64,000 nt of DNA from Azolla caroliniana (GCA_043228905.1 JBHGNT010000001.1:2976001-3040000); one strand, 5' to 3'; shown: positions 42,068 through 54,600, numbered from the stretch's first letter. Notes: a model not told the origin generated them from the sequence alone. Program-made: numbers and translations.

Positions 42068-42325
42068 CTCCCCCTCATGGTTAGCAGTACACGCTCCTCA
42101 TCCGGCAATCTTCGGCCTCCATTCGGCATGGTCAGTTCTTCTTCGATTTCTTCGGCCAAGTCAAATTTGGTTCCTCATTCAGCCGGTTCCCCTTGTTCTT
42201 CAGTCAATTCTCGATTTTGCCGAGTATTAAAACGGGTTCCGCACGATCGGTTCTTCTTCGATTTCTTCGGCCGAATCAAATTTGGTTCCTCTTTCGGCCG
42301 GTTCCCCTTGTCCTTCGATCCGTTC

Positions 42326-43354
42326 TCAATTTTGCCGAATATTAAATCGGCCGACTAGCTCAATTTCTATTTCGATCGAATCGACTTCTACTCGATTCGG
42401 CCGAGCGTCAACTCGACTCGATTCGGTTGTTGGAGGCTTGTTCTCATTCTCCCAATCAACAATCATCTTCTCTTCCATGAAGCCGATGTCTCGATTCCTA
42501 ATCACCTTCTTCTCCGTTAAGTTCCATAACCGATAGTCGAATTCATCATCGTTGTAGCCGAGAAATATGCATGGCCAAGATCTCGGGTCCAGCTTCCCCC
42601 TCTGGTCCTTTGCACAATGTAGATAGGCAAGACAACCGAACACCCTCAAGTGTCGGTATGATACATCTTTGTCGCTCCACACCCTTTGTGGAATATCACC
42701 ATCCAAGGGTACTGAGGGTGATCTATTGATCACATACGCTATTGTCATCAACGCGTCAACCCAGAACGTCTTTGCTAACTTCGCATGTGCAAGCATAATT
42801 CGGACCCTCTCCGTTATGGTCCGGTTCATTCTCTCGGCCAACCCGTTGAGCTCTGACATCTTCAGCATGGTATACTCGAGCCGGATTCCCTGTGCTCCGA
42901 AATATTCTTCGAACGGTCCACGGTACTCTCTGCCATTGTCCGCTCGAACTGGGTTCAACTTTTGGTCGATTTCCCTCTCGGCCCTCGCTTGGAACTCTTT
43001 GAAGACGGATAATACTTTATCCTTCATCTTCAATATAGAAGCCCACAACTTCCGGCTACAGTTGTCTATGAAGGTCACGAAATACTGTGACCCAATATGA
43101 GAGTTTGTGTCCACGTATCATACATCCGTATGCACGAGTTCCAGTGGCATTTTCTTCCTCATCGGGGACCTCGATCGGAACGAGGTTTGATTTTTTTTGT
43201 TAGCCAGGCAATCAACACACTTATCCAGATGCACTTTCTTGACCTCCGGTAGGAGTTCCTTTTCGGCTAGCATCTACATTCCTTTCTGGTTTATGTGGCA
43301 TAGCCTCTTATGCCACAACTCACCAGTTGTATCGATTGCCACGTTTGCTTCCCC
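42326..43354 (-). pseudogene. Copia-3 integrase
   Basis: The open piece 42326-43114 contains SQYFVTFIDNCSRKLWASIL, VRADNGREYRG, LNGLAERMNRTITERVRIML and KVFGCLAYLH-like RVFGCLAYLHCAKDQRGKLD. Upstream (43115-43354) the zinc finger region is broken by stops, and the first catalytic Asp lies in this broken part. The linker near 42135-42356 carries a 115-bp tandem duplication. Confidence 0.88.
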
Positions 43355-43837
43355 TCAGCATAATCGAGCATTCATTATGTACATCGTGTTGGTTTTCCGG
43401 CCTCGAGCCACAATCAGGCTCCCCTTGCATAACTTCATGACGTCGTTCCGGATGCTACCCATGTAGCCTTCGTCATCCAGCCGATCGGCTAATATCAGAT
43501 TCAATCTGACTTCCGGAACATGTTGAACATCTCTCAACACTAGTTTGCACCTGGTCGATATCATCAGACACGCATCTCCAATGCCAATGATTCGGAGTGT
43601 TCCTTCATTCCCCATTTTTACAAGACCGTGGTCTCTAGCCTTGTATGATGCCTTATATATGTTGTCACCTTCAGACGCATGACTTCCCAAGTCGATGCAT
43701 TGATCTAGTCTGGCCTTTATCTCCGAACTGTACCGGCAACCAAAGATCTTTGCACATGAGCATGTCCCGATCTTCACCTTCCACACTAAGTAGTTGGAGC
43801 CGATTAACTTGAACATGCAACCGAACAAGTCTTCCAT
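43355..43837 (-). pseudogene. Copia-3 gag start fused to protease end
   Basis: 160 codons: the N-terminus MEDLFGCMFKLIGSNYLVWK resembles the gag start. After a few dozen residues it jumps to the protease C-terminal block (ARDHGLVKMGNEGTLRIIGI, LVLRDVQHVPEVRLNLILAD). Nearly all gag, the zinc knuckle and the protease active site are deleted. Confidence 0.8.
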
Positions 43838-43838
43838 C

Positions 43839-43850
43839 GCTCTAATACCA
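43839..43850 (-). other. Copia-3 primer-binding site
   Basis: Minus-strand TGGTATTAGAGC, one transition from the initiator-Met site of copia-2. Confidence 0.8.
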
Positions 43851-43853
43851 CTT

Positions 43854-44414
43854 TGTTAGGATCGTGACCAACCACAACCGTTCTACTTCGAATGTTCGGG
43901 TGCTAAGAATCGGTATAGACAGTACACAAACAAATGAACGAGAAAGCGGAAAGATAAATACAGAGACACAAGATGTTTACGTGGAAAACCCTAATTGGGA
44001 AAAACCATCGGAGCCCACAGACTCCAACTATCACTATGAGAGGAAGGGTACAAAGGAAGACTCAGAGGCAACAACCTCGAGCTCTATCTTCGCCTACCAG
44101 CGGTTACAACAGAGAAAAAGACGCTTTGTATCTCTCTCTCTCTCTCTCTCTGTACAACGATAATGATAAACACCTCTAATAAGTTTGCCCATACAACTTT
44201 CTAGTTATTTACAACTTTCTAGTTATTTACATACATAGCCCATAAGGGCACATTTGGACTATTTACAAATATAGTCTTCTGAGTCGGCCATTAATTCGAT
44301 TTCAGTTCTCGATTTCGATCTCAACCTCGGCCTATCGTCCTTGGCCAAATTTCCCTTGTGTCCTCAATTTGGTTCATTCTCTTCTTCCCATCCGGAGGGA
44401 CATGTTTCCCAACA
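43854..44414 (-). repeat. Copia-3 5' LTR
   Basis: On minus TGTTGGGAAACATGTCC to GATCCTAACA, 561 bp. It shares the opening GTCCCTCCGGATGGGA with the other copia LTRs and a CT microsatellite near 44131-44152. The base after its outer end starts LINE sequence. Confidence 0.85.
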
Positions 44415-44416
44415 CT

Positions 44417-45188
44417 TTAGAACTTCAACATTCGGAATATCTGCCGATAACAAAGACTGATAATAATCGGCTACGATATGCCTCATTTCATTTCTATCCG
44501 TTGTGACAAAACCGTCAGATCTTTTTAACTGCACAATCTGGATCTTATTTCTTTTAGGCATAACATTTATTTATTTTTTAAATTGACATGGTGTCACCTT
44601 TTGCACACCTTAGAACTTCAGCATTCGGAATATCTGCCGATAACAAAGACTGGTAATAATCGGCTACGATATGCCTCATTTTAACTCTATCCGTTGTGAC
44701 AAAACCGTCAGATCTTTTTAACTACACAATCCGGATCTTATTTCTTTTAGGCATAACATTTATTTATTTTTTACATTGACATGGTGTCACCTTTTGCACA
44801 CCTTAGAACTTCAGCATTCGGAATATCTGCTAATAACAAAGACTGATAATAACCGGCTACGATATGCCTCATTTTAACTCTATCCGTTGTGACAAAACCG
44901 GAAGATCTTTTTAACTACACAATCCGGATCTTATTTCTTTTAGGCATAACATTTATTTATTTTTTAAATTGACATGGTGTCACCTTTTGCACACCTTAGA
45001 ACTTCAGCATTCGGAATATCTGCTAATAACAAAGACTGATAATAACCGGCTACGATATGCCTCATTTTAACTCTATCCGTTGTGACAAAACCGGAAGATC
45101 TTTTTAACTGCACAATCCGGATCTTATTTCTTTTAGGCATAACATTTATTTATTTTTTAAATTGACATGGTGTCACCTTTTGCACACC
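44417..45188. repeat. Four tandem 193-bp units of LINE linker sequence
   Basis: Units begin TTAGAACTTCA at 44417, 44610, 44803 and 44996, exactly 193 bp apart, ending at 45188. Units differ by a few substitutions. 193 is not a multiple of three, so the array destroys the reading frame. The first unit abuts the copia-3 LTR, so the array may once have been longer. Confidence 0.95.
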
Positions 45189-45371
45189 ATTTTGTTGCAG
45201 ATGTTTGAAAAGAAAACTGTGCACGCTTTTACTGCGAAGAAGAAATCAACATCATAACATTTTGCAATTCAGAATGAATATATTGATAATGAGGATGTTT
45301 TTCCTGCAAAATTTGAAGAGAAGCCAAACCTCTCTTTGCATTCAGCAAACCTCTAGTGTAATTACTTTGTT

Positions 45372-45908
45372 TTATCTTAGCTTGTTGTACAAGAATTTAG
45401 AGACTACATTAAGAGCATTCGGCCATTTCTGACCATTAGAATCTCCAACAACCATTCTCCAAAGTGAAAAAACTGAATGTTGCAAAGTCATATCAACAAC
45501 AATAAACCTTGTCACATACAATCGGGAAATAGGATTATGGTTGTCCATACAGAATTTAAGCAAAACCGGAGCATGATCAGAGAACGAAGTGCTAGATACA
45601 ACACCCACATATCCTCCACAATCCCCAAAAAAAGAATTCGCATAAAACCCATCAATTCTAGACAAATTGAGAGCAACACTTCTTCTATTGGAATGTGAAT
45701 ATAACAAGGAATCATGCATGCGAGAGAAAATAGGAATATGCCACAAATTAGTAACTTCATATTTAAACATTAGTTTCTCCCACTCACGCAATTCCGAACC
45801 CGAGAAAGTAATGGAAGGACTACCTAATCTATTAGCAGGGCTTTCAATCATGTTCCAATCACCACACATACACCAATGTTGTGCCACAAGAAGATCTTGC
45901 AATAACAT
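45372..45908 (-). pseudogene. LINE AP-endonuclease domain (partial)
   Basis: 178 codons with the APE signatures CMCGDWNMIE, LSRIDGFYANSFFGD and STSFSDHAPVLLKF (the final D-H pair is the catalytic one). The N-terminal strand with the first Glu is missing. The enzyme would nick target DNA for target-primed reverse transcription. Confidence 0.85.
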
Positions 45909-45925
45909 AATTAAGCTTATAGTTA

Positions 45926-48900
45926 GACCTTAACCTTAATCAAAAAATAAGGGTGATTACCTATATGCACATATTTCATGTACAACCTTAGGTCATCTCT
46001 TAATACTTGATGCCATAAAAATGATAATTTATTTTATTAAAGTAAAAACTTGATAGAAAGACTTAACGCCAAAAATAATACTTGTTATAAGAAATACAAA
46101 GATCAGAAAACAAACTTAATGAGTTCATATTTCAATCAAACCTCAATCACATTTATGCCAAGTTCAATCAAAATTTCTTCTCTAACGTATAATTTTAGAG
46201 AACATAATGCAAAATGGGTAGTCGAGAACGTGCATGTCACTACATTCAAAAAATACACATTTAGTTATGTTTCTTTCATTTGACAAACAATATTTTCTCG
46301 TGTTTGTGGTCACTCATCAATACAAAGTCCCCCAATAAAGTTGTGTGCCATATCACATTCTATTACAGACAAAATACTTGTGTGCACTATGCACACACAC
46401 CCACCCATACATGGTCATGCTTGTAAGTTGTAAGGGTGTATATAACAAGTTTAAGACATGTGTCCTATGTATATGTTGGCCCACAAAAGAGCATTAACGT
46501 GACCACTTGATGGGGTAGAACAATTAATAAACCCTAGCTAGTTGCTTCACAAACTCGTAGTACCTAAGATTCATGCACCCCAAAAACTAAAACCTTTTCA
46601 TCATTATGAATTGATTTGGCAATGATCCATAATCATCCAATCATATTTATCCATTGAATGAATGAGGGCCTCTCTAAAGGATGACCTCCTAATGTATTGG
46701 CTATTGAACCTAGAGGCATGGAATGACTCATGACATCTCTTTCCAAATCATCTACGACAGGTCTACATTGTGAACATTTACCACAACCAATGGCAAACAC
46801 ATCTATTTTAGATATAAAAAAGAGGAATCGGCTCAATTAAATTTGTATTTTCCACATCATTGGGAGGATTTTGATTTGGTCTCTTCTGCTTGAACTTAGC
46901 TATTAAACAACAAACAAAATCACCATTGATCATAAAACTACTTGGCCACATTGTCATCACGAAATGCATGCATTAAGTCATTTATTGATTTGTTCATTGT
47001 CTCTCCTTCGATCCCATGTTATCATTCCGACCATTTATTGATACATTCATTCTCTCTCTTCCTTTCCCATGTAATTTTTGTCATTTTCTCACTTTCATTC
47101 TCATTCCCTCTCACAAAGCCACTACTACTTAGGCTTGTAAATGCACCTACTATTTGTTGACTTGTGATTTCTCTCTTCTCCTCTCATTTAATAGCTTGTC
47201 TCTCTTTTCCGCTCTTATCGTCTTATTAATCCTTAGTGCATGTATGTGAAGCTTTATTTCCCCTTGTATCATGGAAAAACGTAATTAGTCGTACAAGAAG
47301 AAATCACATTCATGTGGGATACATATGAAACAAAGTGGGAACATACACATGGTATGATGGAAATGTGAAAAGATCACGGCGATCATAGACATGTCATGTG
47401 CATTGATGAAAATAAATTCACAAAAGGAGAACATATACGACATTAGAAGAGAGTAAAGTAAGATAAGTGTGGTTTGGTTAAAGCTAAACAAATAAGGGAA
47501 GGAGAATCAAAGATCTTGAGATGTGCAATATCATTTTCATAATTCAAGGATATCTCTTTGTCTAAGACACTGTTTTACATAGACAATAGAATCAAGGGAA
47601 GTAAAAGATTTAACTTGCCATTCATAAGACTTGGTTTACAAGGGAAAGTTAGATGAGAATTGGTTTACAATTTTATTTTATTTTATTCAAACAATGTTTT
47701 ATATTATGTCCAAAGCATACTTCTGCATAGATATTTACATTTTCAACTGCTCATAGACTGCCATAGACATACATATCTCCCAAAGCATTACCAAGAACAG
47801 TTATACATGGCCGCATGGCCACATGCCTCATGTCGGTGGAGGAAATACCTAGAGAGGTGGCCGATACCTCCAACATATACAACCATTAACCATGTAGAAT
47901 ACATTCATCGTTTCCCATCTCTTCTAGAAACTTATATGTTTAGTCTTCTATATTGAGCCAAAAGTGATCGAGTGCGAGTTTATCCATGATGGCAATAAGA
48001 CACTTCATTGTAGCATAAAAGCACAAAAGTTGCAAATGTAATTGTACCTCTATTTAGCACCTATTGCGATTATAGATAGCTAGTCTTGTTTGGCCTTCAT
48101 ATTCAGCTATCAAGTTACAAAGATCTTAGGTACGTGGCGATTGTTTGTCACACCAAAACAAGAAATAAACCAAGATGTTCTATTGTGTATTAACGAATAT
48201 CAAATTGAAAATGTGTTTAGGAATAAATCTACTTACTCTATTATTTTATTGCATTCTGAACCTTTGAAAATTCGAGTCTGTGCGAACTCTTGGAATGTCA
48301 CACACATACACTGCATGGAACCTCACTTAGTGATTACCAAAAAGTACATATCTCCACCAAGTTAGAAGAACTTGTAGTAACAAAATGATTGTTTTGAGTC
48401 CCTCGTTCTAATCGGGCATGAAATGCATTACCTTACACCTACTCAACAAAACCAAATACTTCATATTAGATGGTAGAAAAGGAAAAGCTTGTATACTTTA
48501 TTATTCTCTGTTCAAATTGCACAATAAGAAATCGCATGGGTCTTTTTAAAATTGAAATGGTATCTTAGTAAATGAAGAATTAGAGAATATATGATCCATT
48601 CAATGTTTTGGTTGCCTCCATCAAAGTACACATTCTTATGAGGTAAAACCAATTGTTAAAGGTACATTCAAATGTGAATCGAAATATATCATACAAGTAA
48701 TAACATGGAAATATATGCCTGGCATGTTGGAAGGACACTGAAAAGGTCAACGAAAGTGTGGACATATCATGTGCCATGATGAAATTCTCTCGTGATGGGT
48801 CTACCAAATGTCGTTGGTATAAGATCTTACAAGGGATTGAATGCAGAGTGGCGCGCTTTAATTGAAGCCTAAATAAAGTGAAGAGGGTGGGTGAACCAAT

Positions 48901-50185
48901 AAAAGCGAATCAAACATCTTTACACCTAGAGTAGAAACTTCCTTGAAACATGGTAAGTGCTTGGACTCCAACTAACCTTTCGATCAATGTTCTCCTTTAT
49001 TAAACGCTAAGTAACATGGATATTAAACCCATCTATTTGTTTTAGACCTAGTTTTTATTAGAACGAAGAAAAGGTTTTGATATTTAGATATGAAGCCCAA
49101 TTGAGATGATAAAGCAAAGAGAAGGTTGATCCATATATCTTGGATTCTACAAAAGGTGGACCATTTTGGCCAAAATATTGCTCTAAGATGGGAGTTTATA
49201 CTCAACATTCTTGAACATTTCAAAATATTTCTAATGCCAAGGCCACCTCACTCATGTAATATTGCTCCAAGAGATTCTACCTCGTCTTATATTTGGCCTA
49301 GGCTAAAGAAATGGATGTAAAAAACTCAACAATTCCTTTAGTTCCTAGATTCTAATGACAACTAGAGGCAATGGTGTCACATGACGACTCAAACTAACCG
49401 CTAAGCGAAATGTAAAAAACTCAACAGTTCCTTTAGTGTCGCTCATCCACACTTGGAATGTTTGCAACGAGTTAGCTGAGAAATCTCTTCGTAATTTGTC
49501 AAGTTAGATACTTTGTAATTTCAAATGAGCATTGTGGCATCCTTCAAAATATTGGTATAACACCCTAAAACGTTGTATCTAGTGAACTGTGAGGCTTCAC
49601 AAACAAGAGGGTGAACAATAGTCTATAATATATATAACATGGAGCACACAAGTTTGCCAATCCCGCAAGTTCGTCCAACATCAACGTGGAGGTTCTGTCT
49701 AGGCACCTAAGTGAATGCAGATGCCAGAGGGGGGTGTCAGACTCTCAGATTTAAAGTTGATGGGGGAACAAATACCTTGTGAAGTGGAATAGAGAAGCCC
49801 ACAAGTGGGAGTCGGGACCATGGTGGGTCAAGTAGAAAAGCCTCTTGTCCCCATACAGGTCTTGGGTCTCAGGGCTTTTTTGTTTTTAGATCATGGGGGG
49901 TGAGCGTAATCACAATGTGTTTTGTTTTATACATACAATACGAGAAAGGATCGATTATGTAAATCGATGAAGTGAATGGCGGGCAAGAAAACAGGATGGA
50001 TGGCCATATACATATGTAATTGCTTTGTCCGGGTGCGTTGCTAATTACGGCTGCTTAATTACGAGCTTAATCTTAATGTTAGAGATATGTTTAGTTGAGG
50101 AGACTTTAAAGCTCTTGAGGTCCATATGTATAATGTAGTACCAATAAAGAAAGAAGAACCATTTATGTAAGTAAATTCTCATGTA
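45926..50185. other. AT-rich intergenic sequence, no gene recognised
   Basis: No ORF with a family signature. Two regions (about 47320-47430 and 48680-48800) share words around CATGTCATGTGCATTGATGA / CATATCATGTGCCATGATGA and may be copies of one unknown repeat. A ~105-bp diverged repeat (AAAAAACTCAACA.TTCCTTTAGT) sits at about 49318 and 49416. Confidence 0.45.
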
Positions 50186-50240
50186 AAGTGTGCGACTGGG
50201 ATTCGAACCCTGTACCTCTTTCTCTCTCTCTCTCTCTCTC
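50186..50240 (-). other. tRNA-like B-box sequence with CT microsatellite upstream of the phytocyanin gene
   Basis: GGATTCGAACC at 50199-50209 is a perfect B box (GGTTCGAATCC) on minus, next to a CT run (50217-50240). No A box at the right distance, since the microsatellite occupies it, so this is at most a SINE or tRNA remnant. Confidence 0.4.
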
Positions 50241-50249
50241 CCACCTGCA

Positions 50250-50257
50250 TATAAATA
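50250..50257 (+). promoter_or_regulatory. Probable TATA box of the phytocyanin gene
   Basis: TATAAATA, 164 bp before the ATG, preceded by a CT-rich stretch. The leader carries ATTCTCC repeated three times near 50339-50362. Confidence 0.6.
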
Positions 50258-50413
50258 AGGCCCAAGCACCACCATAACTCATCTCTCACCTGCATTGCTT
50301 TACCTTTCTCCCGCTCAGAGCAGGAAGCAAAAACCACCATTCTCCATTCTCCATTCTCCATTCTTCATCTCTTCCAGCTCCTGTGTACACTTGCTAGAAA
50401 GAACCCTGCAGCA

Positions 50414-51586
50414 ATGGCCCACAGTGGAGCTCCCCGGGGAAGAGGCATGGCGATGAGCTTTAACTCCTTCTCCGTGGCTTGCCTTTTCTCCCTCCTCCTT
50501 CTCGCCATCGCCACCTTCGTCTCTCCCTCTCAAGCTCTGGTCTACAATGTGGGTGATCGTTCCTGGACTTTGCCCCCAACCATGAACTACGATTTCTGGG
50601 CTGCATCCAAGGAATTCCGTGTCAACGACATACTCAGTAAGTGTTATGTGTACCTTCTTCGCCATATAGCCAGCCTCCTGTAGAAGTCTGACCTTATGAT
50701 CAGGGTTAGGGTTCATTGTTTCTGTCTGATGAAGTAATGGCATCAACCATGCATGCACAGACACATAAAGTACACATTAGACCTGCTTAGCTGCTCTTTC
50801 TATAGATCTCGGGACGCCTGAGCAGGGGTATGTTCTCTGTAAAGATGGAGGAATAGTTTAATGATGTGCTTAGTAAATTTTATTACCTTGTTACCCCTGC
50901 CTGCCCGCCCGCCTGCGTGTCTATCTATCTGTCTCTCTCTGCAAGCTTTCTGTCTCGTGAAGCAGTTTTATATATACTCTGTAACTTCATATATCTTATT
51001 AACTCTTTTCGTTTTTAGCTGTAAGTTCTGAGTTAGCTAGGCAGGCACTAGAACTAGTGCTTCTGTCGCATGAAGTAACAGAGTAAATATCCTGAGCTCT
51101 GTACGTTCTATTAGGGTTTCGGTCTTAGGATTGCATACATCAATGCAGATTAGGGTTTCCGTTATCGTGCATTATACTTTGACTTGGGCCAGGGTTTCAT
51201 TATCAGGATGTCTTCGACCTCATGAGGAATGGTTATCCTTCCAGCAGGGTAAATCAAGGCGTGGTTTTTGTGTTTTTTCTTTTTCTTTTCCTGCAGAAGC
51301 TTGATTGATTTATGTTACCTTCTTCTTCCCTGTCTTCTGGGAGCAAGGTCGTAGGTATGGTCTAACGAGTGGTTGTTATGCAGGATTCTCTTACCCGTCG
51401 GAGATCCACAACGTGGTGCAGGTCACGCCTGCAGCCTATGCGAGTTGCTCGGCTGCCCGTCCCCTCAAGGTCTACTCCAATGGGAATTCTCTCGTCCGTT
51501 TGTCCAGGCCAGGGACATACTATTTCATCTGTGGGATTCCCGGACATTGTGATGCTGGCATGAAGATGAAGGTCACTGTGCGCTAA
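50414..51586 (+). CDS. Phytocyanin (plantacyanin-like blue copper protein), two exons
   Basis: Exon 1 is 50414-50636 and exon 2 is 51384-51586; a 747-bp intron has GTAAGT and a TATGCAG acceptor. Joined length is 426 bases, 141 aa. The N-terminus is a secretion signal (hydrophobic VACLFSLLLLAIATFV, likely cut after SPSQA), leaving about 100 residues. Copper ligands fit H83 (EIHNVV), C124, H129 and M134 in YYFICGIPGHCDAGM; C96 and C130 fit the conserved disulphide. Met as axial ligand puts it with plantacyanin/uclacyanin types, not stellacyanin (Gln). No Pro-rich tail or GPI signal, so it should be a soluble extracellular or cell-wall electron-transfer protein. An alternative start at the Met of MAMSF is possible. 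Confidence 0.93.
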
Positions 51587-51627
51587 GAAATGGAAACTGT
51601 TCAGCTTCCTCAGTGCCATATCCCATA

Positions 51628-51645
51628 CCCTAAACCCTAAACCCT
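51628..51645. repeat. Short telomere-like repeat in the phytocyanin 3' region
   Basis: Two and a half CCCTAAA units, too short for a telomere relic array. Related AGGGTTT words occur in the intron near 51113, 51151 and 51191 and near 50700. Confidence 0.7.
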
Positions 51646-54600
51646 ATATCTATGTCCACCGCCTGTCTGTCTGTGCTTACATTTTACAGATTTCCTTTTT
51701 TTCTGTTTTTTACTCCCATATGTAATTCTTCCTCCTGTTTCTGCACATGCTGTAATGACTACTCGTTAGTTTAGGAGCGAGCGAGCAAGCAAACGCTTCT
51801 ATATACATCTGCCATATCTGCCTCCTTTAAAACCTCTCTGTTTTCTTCTTGTCTTGTGCTTCTTCTTATACTTCTCTCCATATATATCTATGTCCCTCCC
51901 TTTTCTGCAATCACTACTTGTGCATTCGCTGTAATGCCCACTTAGTTGGTGTATGAGCTTAGGCTTTCTTTAATATGAGCGAATGGCTTTATTAATCTGA
52001 GCAAACCGCTTCTAATTTACTCAAAATGTGAGCTAATAATGGTTCTGATTACTGACTTACTGTGAGCTCATGCTTCTCATAACTTACTGTGAGCTAATTG
52101 CCTCTAATTACTTCCATCTAAGCTAATGTTTTCTGTCCATCTCTGTTAATGTATAGGAACGAATGGGCTATGTTCCCTTCTAAACCCTACACAAATCAGA
52201 TATAGGGATTTCTTTCTTGTCAGTTGCTGTACTGACTGTTTGCTAGTATTTTGTTTTGGTTCATTTCTGCAGAGGGCTATTGCTTCTCTCCCACTCCCTG
52301 TCTCTGTCTCCCATATATTGATGTACAGTAAAGGTTTTGGTTTCACACTATGGGTGGACGCACACAGACATAAGAGTGTTCAATTGGAAATCGAACTTAT
52401 AGCACCCTCTTTAAGTCTAGTAGTGTGTGTAGATATGTATTTTGGAAGCCAATTCAATTGCTTTTACTTTGCATTTAAAATTCATAAAGACTTGATATCA
52501 CTTTGTCTCCCCGCTTCACAATAGGACAGAGAGCTTACGAATCGTAACACAAAGTTGTGATGTCTTTTCTATTGCATTGGCTTTATAGTATTAGTGGCAG
52601 TGCCTTTGTTTACTACACATTACTTTGTATGCCTCAACACACCCCTGCTCATTTTGTTATATGTCGATTGGCTTTGATGGGTGTTTGCCTTGTTGCATTG
52701 TTCTTATATGCGCCTCCATGCGTAACTGACACTACTATCATGTACGTGAAGATTTAGAACTTTTTGAACCATATTGTTCTAATGGTGTAAAAGCTTGTGG
52801 GGTGGGTTGTTACGATTTGCATGCGCTATAGTAATGAAAAGTCTTCCTTTCCTTCTCCTACTACGCATTTGCCACTTGCTCCACCACTTCTTGTCGGTGG
52901 GTGTGTCGCCATCATAGGCTAAATTCTTACCATCATTATTTCATATCTTTTGTCACCTTTTCCAATTTGGTAAAAGAATTTACCTCATCTTTACAATATG
53001 TTATACTTTTTAAATCTATTGGCTAAAATGCCCTTCATCTTTTGTACTTCCTAAATAAAATATCATATTTTAGTAAGCTCATTAAATTTACATTGTCATT
53101 TTCTACTAATCTCGAGGGCCAATATTTGAAGCTTTCTCTTATCTATGTAATTCTTTGTGGCTCTACCACTCAACCCTCGTGTCTTAGGTCTCAAAAGTAC
53201 TCTCACCATTAACTGAAAGATTATTTGTTTAACTGAATCTAAGAAAAATATACTTATGAACTTCCTTTTCATTTAAAAATATATATATATTTGGCAAAGA
53301 AGAGTCTGGATCATATATATCTCAAGGAATAAAAACCCAACTGATTGATTTTTAAGATAAACTCTGTCAAAATTTCATGAAGCTGGTCACCCGATTCACA
53401 GTGGAACAAGCCATTGGGATAAAAAAATTGCAACTCCTCTCTTTAGTAAGATATTTAATACCTATAGAACCAGTAAATGTAGTAGATATCATCAGAAGAA
53501 TTACTTGTAATATTTTGAGTTCCTATTTCCAATAGTATGTACGATAAGGAGAACCTCAAGGCTAAATGCTTGGTTTTGACCCAATGAATCGCCAAAAATC
53601 CTGTTATACGGAGAGAGGCAATTGCCATATGGTTATTTGATGAAATTATAAGTTTCTCAATTTATAAATTAGAACAACCCAGTGCAATGAAGCAACAAGG
53701 AGCATAATGAAAGAAATATGAGCACAGATGTACTCTATATGGATGTATGTTGAGCTATGTCTATCCCTCCCTCTTGCCTTGCTTGATTTAGGCTTTCCTT
53801 TTGCATAACAATTTTCATGCTTACCAAGTTCCACTATTCTTTTCAATAAACCAATGGAACTCCGCATAAAAGACCTTATGTCTGAATCATGATCATGAGA
53901 AAGAGCAAGTGAGAAATGGAAATCATACTCAAGGGAGAACAATTGTGATCTATGAAACAAGGCCAGCATCAAACTTGGATTCTCTCATATTTATGACTTT
54001 GATGCTATATTATAAACCACCAAGCCAAGGGCCAAAGAGAAAAGAGGGCCCAGCTACTCATCTCGCCCATTCAAAGCCCAATCAATGGCTCATCTTGATT
54101 GAATTATTGTGCTTGAAGATTTTTTCCTGAAACCTCTAACTGTTCTGATATCATATGCCAAAGTTCCTGAGCTCTCAAAAAGTTATCCTTTTAGGTCAGC
54201 TCTAAACTATGTTCAAATTAAGTGGGTTATGGGGACGATTGTAGCTAGTGGAGTTAGAGTGAAGTTGTGCGCCGAAAGGTGCATATTTGGCTAATGATCA
54301 CACCTCGTCCACAGGTAAGATGTGTATCCATGTATATAGGTTGAATAATGAAACTGAAAGAAATATGGAAAAGGTGGGCCCGATCATTTTATGTTCTGAA
54401 TATAGTTAAGGTTCAAAGTGGTCAGTCCAAAATGTAATCACAAGCAGATAATTTGTCTATATTCATACAATGCAAACATAACCAAATGCATAGTTGAGGA
54501 TAACCACTTACAACCAATTACAAAGAGAATGGGAAAGTATTGAGTATTTACTGTGGGAGAAGCTTCACAATCCTTGTTTGAAAGTTGGCACTCTTTCTCA

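Larger units (their letters stand above)
42068..44414 (-). mobile_element. Copia-3: truncated, decayed Ty1/copia element
   Basis: Minus strand: 5' LTR (43854-44414), primer site, gag-protease remnant, integrase, and the start of the acidic linker. It breaks off at 42068 against E's LTR right after EERVLLT, equivalent to EHVLLTDEG in copia-1. RT, RNase H and the 3' LTR are missing. It inserted in a LINE. It is a relative of copia-1/2 at clearly lower identity. Confidence 0.88.
44415..45925 (-). mobile_element. L1-type LINE fragment: endonuclease and linker, with internal tandem array
   Basis: Minus strand: partial AP endonuclease at 45908-45372, then the endonuclease-RT linker (MPKRNKIQIVQLKRSDGF, EMRHIVADYYQSLLSADIPN) repeated four times, ending at the copia-3 insertion. 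The endonuclease N-terminus is missing, typical 5' truncation. Confidence 0.85.

Noticed and set aside
44417-45188. CRISPR-like array (regular 193-bp repeats)
   Set aside because: Units are contiguous without spacers, encode LINE linker, and the genome is a plant.
50186-50210. A tRNA gene on minus upstream of phytocyanin
   Set aside because: Only the B box is present; a CT microsatellite replaces the A-box region and no cloverleaf can be drawn.
50315-50764. 149-aa minus-strand frame over phytocyanin exon 1
   Set aside because: Antisense to a well-supported coding exon and without a recognisable domain.
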